NCBI RefSeq assembly: GCF_006540305.1
Contig: NZ_BJOR01000001.1
Coordinates: 2,604,001 to 2,668,000, forward strand
Direction of reading: 5' to 3'
Origin: Streptomyces sp. 6-11-2
GTDB taxonomy: Bacteria > Actinomycetota > Actinomycetes > Streptomycetales > Streptomycetaceae
DNA: 64,000 nucleotides
Part shown: in pieces, positions 58,812 through 64,000 of the stretch
Numbering within the stretch: the first letter of the stretch is position 1
Layout: each line of letters opens with the position of its first letter
Made by a program: the position numbers and the translations under genes
Notes under the pieces: model-generated
What the model saw: the letters and a program-made list of their open reading frames with translations, nothing else
Told to the model about the DNA's origin: nothing
The model's database searches: none

Positions 58812-59654
58812 ATGCGTACCGGGGCAACGAGCAGAGCGATCGCCGCCGTGGCCGCGGCCACGGCACTGGCCGCCGTGTGCGGCTGCACGGTGCAGTCCCC
58901 GGGCCCGGACGGCCGGCCGCGCTCGCCGGTGCACATCGAGGTCCCGGAGACCGGGCCGCCCGGCGCCCGCACCAGCGCCCCCGGCGGCACGGGGCCGGCC
59001 CGGACCCCGGTCCGCACCACCGCCCGGGTCCTGTGGTCCCGCGGCGACAGCGGCCGTGACGTCCGGGAGCTCCAGGCCCGGCTGCGCCAGATCGGCTGGC
59101 TGTTCGACGGGCCCACCGGGTCCTACGACGACCTGACCGAACAGGCCGTCAAGGGCTTCCAGGGAAAGCGCGGGCTGCCGCGGACGGGGCGGACCGACAC
59201 GGTCACCTGGCAGCGCCTGCTGCGGATGACGCACGAGCCGGGCCGGTGGGAGCTGTATCTGATGGGCGGGCAGCCGGCCGGCCCGCCGGACGGGCGCTGC
59301 CTGACCGGCCGGGTGCTGTGCATCGACAAGACCAGCCGGACGCTGCGCTGGATGGTGGACGGGCGGACGCTGTCGACGATGGCGGTGCGGTTCGGGACGG
59401 AGTACACACCCACCCGCGAGGGTGTGTTCCAGGTCTATTGGAAGTCGCGACACCATGTGTCGACGCTCTACGACTCCCCCATGCCCTACGCGCTGTTCTT
59501 CAGCGGCGGCCAGGCCGTGCACTACTCCTACGACTTCGCGGCGCGCGGCTACGCGGGCGGCTCGCACGGGTGCGTCAACGTACGGGACGAGGCGGCGGTC
59601 TCACGGCTGTTCGCACAGGTGCGGGTCGGCGACAGGGTCGTCGTGCACTGGTGA
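58812..59654 (+). CDS. L,D-transpeptidase with peptidoglycan-binding domain, lipoprotein
   Basis: The 280-residue protein starts MRTGATSRAIAAVAAATALA and has a lipobox-like AAVCGC near residue 23. A PG-binding domain at about 75-140 (RGDSGRDVRELQARLRQIGW, YDDLTEQAVKGFQGKRGLP) precedes a YkuD domain ending HYSYDFAARGYAGGSHGCVN, with catalytic Cys in SHGCVN. It forms 3-3 crosslinks in peptidoglycan or attaches proteins to the wall. It is a lone transcription unit, with a promoter in the 239-bp gap behind it. Confidence 0.92.
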   Translation: MRTGATSRAIAAVAAATALAAVCGCTVQSPGPDGRPRSPVHIEVPETGPPGARTSAPGGTGPARTPVRTTARVLWSRGDSGRDVRELQARLRQIGWLFDGPTGSYDDLTEQAVKGFQGKRGLPRTGRTDTVTWQRLLRMTHEPGRWELYLMGGQPAGPPDGRCLTGRVLCIDKTSRTLRWMVDGRTLSTMAVRFGTEYTPTREGVFQVYWKSRHHVSTLYDSPMPYALFFSGGQAVHYSYDFAARGYAGGSHGCVNVRDEAAVSRLFAQVRVGDRVVVHW

Positions 59655-59902
59655 CGCGCGAGGCGTGGCGAGGCGGGAGGAAGAGGGAGGAGGACGGGGG
59701 CGCGGGCGGGACCGGGGGAACGTGTCCCGCCCGCGCCAAATGCACGAGCCGTGGATACGGGGGGAACCCCGGCTCTGTGCGGTGGCCGATGACCAGTCGG
59801 CTCACTCACTACTGCGCCACCCCCGCGGAAAACGTCACACCCCGCCGGGACAATTTTTCCCGGGGCACGAACTCGCAGGTCGGAGCAGCGGCAGGCGCGG
59901 GA

Positions 59903-61141
59903 TCACAGGGCGCTGTAGGTGGGCCCCGGCGACGACGCCGAGGGCGAGACCGGCTCTTTCGGGACCGACGAGGCGGAGCCCGGGAGCTGCGGGGCGAGGA
60001 CCGTGGGTGCGAGGCCCTTGCGGAGGCCGCGGCCGTCACCGTCGCCGCCTTGGTCGCCGCCTTGGTCGTCGCCCTGTTCGCCCTCGGCGCCCTTGTCGCC
60101 TTGGCCCTTCCCGCCGTCCTTGCCCTTCCCGCCGCCCTTGCCGTTCTGGCCGCCTTCGTTCTGGCCCTGGTCGTCGCCGCCCGTGTCACCGGAGCGGCCG
60201 TCGACCGCCTTCAGGACACCCTGGCAGTACGACCACACGCGCGCGGAGCCGCCGGCCGCTCCCTCCAGGTCGCGCCGGCGGTCGGAGTCCAGGGTCCTGC
60301 CGTCGCGCAGGTCACGGCAGGACGAGACCAGCCGGTTCCAGCGGTCGCCGGAATTGCCCTGTTCGTCGCCGGAGCCGGTGGCGGCGCCACGACCGGGGGC
60401 GGCGCTGCCCTCGCGCGGGGCGCTCCCGGTGTCGCCGTCGGTGGCGCCGGTCGTGGCGCCGCCGGACGTCGGAGTGCCCGGACCGCTGCCCGGGGTGCCG
60501 CCGGGCGAGGGCGACACCAGCGGGTGTTCCGGTGCCGCCGGGGCGGAGACGGAGGTGCCGGGGACCGGCTCGTCGCCGCGGAACGGCGTCGGCAGCACGC
60601 CGGTGGTGGCCGCCGCCGCGACCCCGCCGACCGCGCCCGCGGCGAGCGCGGCCGACACCGCGAGACGTACCGGCCGGCCCCGGCGCCGCGCCCCGGCGCG
60701 GCGGGCTCGCCCTCCCGTACGGCCACCCGCGTGCGTGCCGATCCGGACGAGCCCGACCTCGTCGGAGCGCGCGGAACGCGGACGGGAGTGTGCTCCGAGG
60801 GCCGCGCCGCGCGCGTCGGTCCCCTCCGCGGCACGCTCGTCGGCGCGTTGGACGCGCGCCTTGCGGAAAGCGGCCAGCGCGGTGGCCTCACCGGGCAGCG
60901 CGGCGTCGGCGGAGTCGTCCGGGTACACGGATGCGGCCGAGGAGGCGGGAGAAGCGGCCGCGTCCGGGAAGACCCGGGCGGCCTGAGGAGGCGGATACGA
61001 CTCGGCGGACAGGGCGCCGAGCGCCTTGGCGAGCCGTTCGGCCTGGTGACGGACGGTGATGTCGACGGTGTCCAGTGGCTCCCCGCGCAGCAAACGCTCC
61101 GCGGTGTCGCGGTCCAGCCACCTGTGCTGCTCCTCGGCCAT
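59903..61141 (-). CDS. Membrane protein coupled to an ECF sigma gene, possible anti-sigma factor
   Basis: A 412-residue protein from ATG 61141; its ATG overlaps the sigma stop. Residues 1-150 are cytoplasmic and start MAEEQHRWLDRDTAERLLRG. One membrane helix lies near 170-190 (PVRLAVSAALAAGAVGGVAA). The extracellular part is Pro/Thr/Gly-rich, includes RWNRLVSSCRDLRDGRTLDS and SARVWSYCQGVLKAV with two cysteines, and ends in Gly/Lys/Gln repeats. The layout resembles membrane anti-sigma factors, but no zinc-binding HxxxCxxC motif is seen. The anti-sigma role is inferred from its coupling to the sigma gene. Confidence 0.75.
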   Translation of the reverse strand: MAEEQHRWLDRDTAERLLRGEPLDTVDITVRHQAERLAKALGALSAESYPPPQAARVFPDAAASPASSAASVYPDDSADAALPGEATALAAFRKARVQRADERAAEGTDARGAALGAHSRPRSARSDEVGLVRIGTHAGGRTGGRARRAGARRRGRPVRLAVSAALAAGAVGGVAAAATTGVLPTPFRGDEPVPGTSVSAPAAPEHPLVSPSPGGTPGSGPGTPTSGGATTGATDGDTGSAPREGSAAPGRGAATGSGDEQGNSGDRWNRLVSSCRDLRDGRTLDSDRRRDLEGAAGGSARVWSYCQGVLKAVDGRSGDTGGDDQGQNEGGQNGKGGGKGKDGGKGQGDKGAEGEQGDDQGGDQGGDGDGRGLRKGLAPTVLAPQLPGSASSVPKEPVSPSASSPGPTYSAL

Positions 61142-61923
61142 CACATGTCCTTCTGCGTCCGGGCACGCATATGCGTCACACCGGCGGACGTCACCGCGTG
61201 GCCCCGCGGTGCGCGCGGAGGCGGCAGCGCGTCGAGCGCGTGAGGGGATTCCGGATCGTCGCCGAGGAGTTCCGCGAGCCGTTTCAGACCGCGGTGCGCG
61301 GCGGTGCGCACGGCACCGGGGCGCTTGCCGAGCGTCTCCGCCGCGGTCTTCGCGTCGAGGCCCACGACCACGCGCAGCACCACGGCCTCGGCCTGGTCCT
61401 GCGGGAGTTGGGCGATGAGCGAGAGGGTGCTGCCGGTGGCCAGGGCCTCCATGGCCTCGCCCGCGGTGTCGGACTCGCCGGCCCGGCCGGCCAGTTCCGT
61501 CTCGTCGCCGCCGATCGCGGGGCGGCGGCCACGCATGCGTATGTGGTCCAGAGCGCGGTTGCGGGCGATCCTGGCGGCCCAGCCGCGGAACCGGTCGGCG
61601 TCCCCGCTGAACCGTTCCAGATCGCGGGCTATCTGGAGCCACGCCTCGGACGCCACGTCCTCGGCGTCCGGCTCGCCGACCAGCGTGCGTATGTATCCCA
61701 GCAGCCGCGGGTGCACGGCACGGTACACAGTCCGGAACGCGGTCTCGTCCCCGTCCTGCGCCGCGAGCACCGCGGCGGTCAGCTCCGCGTCGTCCCCCAG
61801 CACCCGTGGTGCCCTTCCTTGCGACTGATTACCGGCACCGCTGTCGCGGACCGGGCTCTGGCCGTCGTGGTTCCTCAGTTGACGGCTGCGGTGTTCGAGG
61901 CGGCAGATCGTTGCGGTGGCCAT
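61141..61923 (-). CDS. ECF sigma factor (sigma-70 family)
   Basis: About 260 residues from ATG 61923 (MATATICRLEHRSRQLRNHD), though the true start may be further in, near the domain start GDDAELTAAVLAAQDGDE. Region 2 (YRAVHPRLLGYIRTLVGEPD with DVASEAWLQIARDLERF) and region 4 (LPQDQAEAVVLRVVVGLDAK with TLGKRPGAVRTAAHRG) are clear. Its stop overlaps the start of the membrane protein, a normal sigma/anti-sigma layout. A closely similar sigma gene lies next to it at 62134. Confidence 0.88.
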   Translation of the reverse strand: MATATICRLEHRSRQLRNHDGQSPVRDSGAGNQSQGRAPRVLGDDAELTAAVLAAQDGDETAFRTVYRAVHPRLLGYIRTLVGEPDAEDVASEAWLQIARDLERFSGDADRFRGWAARIARNRALDHIRMRGRRPAIGGDETELAGRAGESDTAGEAMEALATGSTLSLIAQLPQDQAEAVVLRVVVGLDAKTAAETLGKRPGAVRTAAHRGLKRLAELLGDDPESPHALDALPPPRAPRGHAVTSAGVTHMRARTQKDM

Positions 61924-62080
61924 GCCCGCCGCACCTCGGCGCGAAAGGCACGTTACGGCCTGAAACCGCCTGCCGTCCATGACCGTACAACGTGCAACCA
62001 ACCGGAGCCGGGGCGAGGTGTGACAGAAACCGCACCGTCGGCGCTGTAAGGAATACGGGCCGCGCGGCCCGTGCCGCGCG

Positions 62081-62122
62081 ACGGCCGGGGCCTCTCCTGT
62101 GGGGGGTGGCGGCCCCGGCCGT
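62081..62122 (-). terminator. Hairpin between the two ECF sigma genes
   Basis: ACGGCCGGGGCC at 62081-62092 pairs with GGCCCCGGCCGT at 62111-62122 across an 18-base loop. It lies just beyond the stop of the upstream sigma gene, so the two paralogues are separate transcription units. Confidence 0.75.
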
Positions 62123-62133
62123 TGCCTCGGTAC

Positions 62134-62859
62134 TCATCGCTCCGCCGCCCCGCCCCGGGCCTCCTCGTCGAGCTGCCGCGCCAGCCGTTTCAACCCCCGG
62201 TAGGCCGCGGTGCGCACCGCGCCCGGCCGTTTGCCGAGGACGCGCGCGGCGGCGGGGCCGTCGAGGCCGACGACGACCCGCAGCAGTACCGCCTCCGCCT
62301 GGTCGCGGGGCAGCCGGCGGACGAGGTCGAGAGCGCGCTCGGTGGTCATGGACTCCAAGGCCTGGTCATGGGTGCTGTACGGGCCGGGCAGCTCCAGGAC
62401 GTCCTGTTCCAGCGTGGCGGCCTGGGGCCGCACCCGCCGCCGGCGCAGATGGTCGAGCGCCCGGTGCCGGGCGATGGTCGCCGTCCAGCCGCGAAAGCCC
62501 GCCCCGTCGCCCCGGAACCGGCCGAGGTCCCGCGCGATCTCCAGCCAGGCCTCGGACGCCACGTCCTCGGCGTCGTCGCCGACGAGACCGCGCACGTACC
62601 CGAGCAGTCCGGGCTGCACCAACCGGTACGCGACGGCGAAGGCATCCTCGTCGCCTTCCTGGGCCCGCGCGACGGCCGCACCCAAGTCCCCGTCGTACGC
62701 CTGCGCGCGGCGGGGTTCCCCTCCCTGGCCCAAGAACTGTCCTCGTCCGTAGCGAGTCCCCAGACGTGCGCACCACCGACCGGCCGTGTCCACGCCCCCA
62801 CGGTCATCAGCGTCCGCTCCCACAGAAGTGTCACAGCTCGTCAGCGGCCCCACGGCCAC
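62134..62859 (-). CDS. ECF sigma factor, paralogue of the neighbouring one
   Basis: Up to 241 residues; the start is uncertain, and the conserved part begins near YDGDLGAAVARAQEGDEDAF. Region 2 (YRLVQPGLLGYVRGLVGDDA, DVASEAWLEIARDLGRF) and region 4 (LPRDQAEAVLLRVVVGLDGP, VLGKRPGAVRTAAYRG) are almost the same as those of the protein at 61141. No membrane partner is coupled to it. The pair arose by tandem duplication and may recognise related promoters. Confidence 0.88.
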   Translation of the reverse strand: MAVGPLTSCDTSVGADADDRGGVDTAGRWCARLGTRYGRGQFLGQGGEPRRAQAYDGDLGAAVARAQEGDEDAFAVAYRLVQPGLLGYVRGLVGDDAEDVASEAWLEIARDLGRFRGDGAGFRGWTATIARHRALDHLRRRRVRPQAATLEQDVLELPGPYSTHDQALESMTTERALDLVRRLPRDQAEAVLLRVVVGLDGPAAARVLGKRPGAVRTAAYRGLKRLARQLDEEARGGAAER

Positions 62860-62862
62860 GGC

Positions 62863-63273
62863 TCAGATCCGCTCGGTCCCCATCGCGTCCCGGCACAGCA
62901 GCCGCAGCGACCCCTGATCCGTGAAGCACCGCCCGGCCTCCTCGATGGGGTCCCACAGCCGTCCGTCCGCGGTGCGCACCCAGTGCTCACCGCCGCTCGC
63001 CCACCACTCGGCCCCGCCGCCATGACGGACGATCACCTCGCCGGCGTACGCGCCGAAGCCGCGCAGCACGCTCCGCACGGCCGCGTGCGGAGTGCCCTCG
63101 CGGCGTATCTCCTCGATCGTCCGGTCGACGCGCCACAGGCTCTGCACCGAGTAGTCCAGGCGCAGCCGGGCGCCCTCGCGCATCGCCGTCACGGTGTCCG
63201 CCGCCCACCGCACCGGTTTGGTGGCGGCCTGGGGCCTGCTCTGCTGATGAGTCGTCACATGCTGGGCTGTCAC
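62863..63273 (-). CDS. Hypothetical protein
   Basis: I do not recognise this family. The frame from GTG 63273 gives 136 residues (VTAQHVTTHQQSRPQAATKP); a longer frame reaches 63363. It is a soluble-looking mixed alpha/beta protein with YSVQSLWRVDRTIEEIRREG, GFGAYAGEVIVRHGG and EWWASGGEHWVRTADG, suggesting a small domain that binds a ligand or nucleic acid, but nothing more can be said. Its stop is 4 bp from the sigma start region, so they may share a transcript. Confidence 0.65.
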   Translation of the reverse strand: MTAQHVTTHQQSRPQAATKPVRWAADTVTAMREGARLRLDYSVQSLWRVDRTIEEIRREGTPHAAVRSVLRGFGAYAGEVIVRHGGGAEWWASGGEHWVRTADGRLWDPIEEAGRCFTDQGSLRLLCRDAMGTERI

Positions 63274-63423
63274 ATAGGGAAGAGCGCGATCCGCCCGTGG
63301 TTCGTCACCCGCGACCGCGACCTTGCCCACAACCGGCGCACGACCGACGCAGGACCACCGCACCGCACCCGCAGGACGCTCACAGATCTCCGCCGCGCGC
63401 CCGGCCCGTCCGGGGCCCCCGGC

Positions 63424-64000
63424 TCACACCCGGCCGCGGGCCCGGCGGGACACCACCGCCCGCAGGACGCGGCGCCCCTCCGTGGAGACCTCCAGGGCCT
63501 GGCGGAGTCCGGCCCGCCCGTGTCCGGCGACCAGCTCCAGGACGGTGATCTGCCGGCGCAGCTCACCGGCGACCAGCGGCGACATGCCCTCGACGGAGCC
63601 CGGAACGGGGTTCGCCCCGGCGCGGACGGAGTCGAGCGCCTCGGGGAGGGAGCCGTCGGAGGCGGCGTCCTCGGCCGGATCGAGGAGCCGGTGGATCTGG
63701 AGCGAGGCGACCGAGCAGGCGTCGGCCCACTGCCGTACCTCGGCCGCGGACCGGGCGGCCGGCGCGGCGATCAGCATCCGGCGGGCCAGCAGCGCGGCCT
63801 CGTCCCCGGCGTCCTCGGCGTCCCCCTCGCCCAGCGCGCCCAGCGCGCCGCGTGCCTGCTCCAGCCGCTCCGCCCAGTCGCCGTCCGAGGAATGGGCGGA
63901 GTCCTCGGCGAGGCTCCCCCACAGCGGCCGCAGGACCTCGTCGTCGCCGCCGAGCAGCGGCACACACCGATCCAAACAAGCCAGCCCGCTGGCGGCCAGT
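63424..64000 (-). CDS. Hypothetical helical protein, 5' end beyond the window
   Basis: The frame is open from the right edge (LAASGLACLDRCVPLLGG) to TGA at 63424. It is almost all alpha-helical and rich in Ala, Glu and Arg (RMLIAAPAARSAAEVRQWAD, PLVAGELRRQITVLELVAGH). The TTG at 63975 could be a start, but an in-frame continuation is more likely. No known motif was seen. Function unknown. Confidence 0.6.
   Translation of the reverse strand, partial: LAASGLACLDRCVPLLGGDDEVLRPLWGSLAEDSAHSSDGDWAERLEQARGALGALGEGDAEDAGDEAALLARRMLIAAPAARSAAEVRQWADACSVASLQIHRLLDPAEDAASDGSLPEALDSVRAGANPVPGSVEGMSPLVAGELRRQITVLELVAGHGRAGLRQALEVSTEGRRVLRAVVSRRARGRV

Overview
High G+C, codon usage biased to G/C at third positions, frequent GTG starts, and a sigQ-afsQ1-afsQ2 block next to accA2, deoC and adenosine deaminase identify this as a Streptomyces chromosome core segment. 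Gene order matches, from memory, the S. coelicolor region around SCO4926 down to the SCO4860s. No rRNA, tRNA or CRISPR array was seen, and no intact transposase.

Layout. 1-4.6 kb: 3' end of the propionyl-CoA carboxylase beta gene, its epsilon subunit, a tiny membrane protein, a Maf pyrophosphatase, a membrane protein and the biotinylated alpha subunit accA2. 4.8-16.5 kb: a DeoR regulator, a MITE-like element, a flavoprotein quinone reductase and a catabolic run of purine nucleoside phosphorylase, phosphohexo/pentomutase, deoxyribose-phosphate aldolase and two aldehyde dehydrogenases. 16.8-22.7 kb: sigQ, afsQ1/afsQ2, a lipoprotein, VanZ and PspC-domain proteins and several tandem repeats. 22.8-30.3 kb: adenosine deaminase, a hydrolase, LysR plus MFS, an ECF sigma factor overlapping a STAS protein, an AEC permease and an Uma2 protein. 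30.4-38.9 kb: thymidine phosphorylase, cytidine deaminase, a complete BmpA/Nup-type nucleoside ABC transporter and two BMP lipoproteins. 39-40.3 kb: an M20 amidohydrolase. 40.6-55.2 kb: a cell-wall glycopolymer locus of the sialic/nonulosonic acid (teichulosonic acid) type. 55.3-64 kb: a LysE exporter, decayed gene fragments, an acyl-CoA mutase subunit, an L,D-transpeptidase, two paralogous ECF sigma factors and hypothetical genes.

Two systems stand out. First, six copies of a near-perfect 12-bp palindrome (CTACGCGCGTAG or one-base variants) sit immediately upstream of purine nucleoside phosphorylase, deoC, adenosine deaminase, the nucleoside ABC transporter operon and both BMP lipoproteins, and were noticed nowhere else in the window. 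This defines a nucleoside uptake and salvage regulon whose regulator is not evident here. Second, the glycopolymer locus is a divergent pair of operons: sugar synthesis and activation (NeuB family, fused CMP-transferase/HAD phosphatase) leftward, and polymer assembly rightward. On the right, a GT2-polysialyltransferase gene pair occurs twice, bracketing two unusual proteins: a TPR protein with a GT29-sialyltransferase-like C-terminus, and a GT8-like/TPR/pyruvyltransferase fusion.

Other points: the transporter ATPase seems to start at a non-canonical ATC codon; deoC is followed by one full-length and one half-length, translationally coupled aldehyde dehydrogenase; and there are several species-specific-looking tandem repeats (116-bp, 23-bp, 8-bp units).
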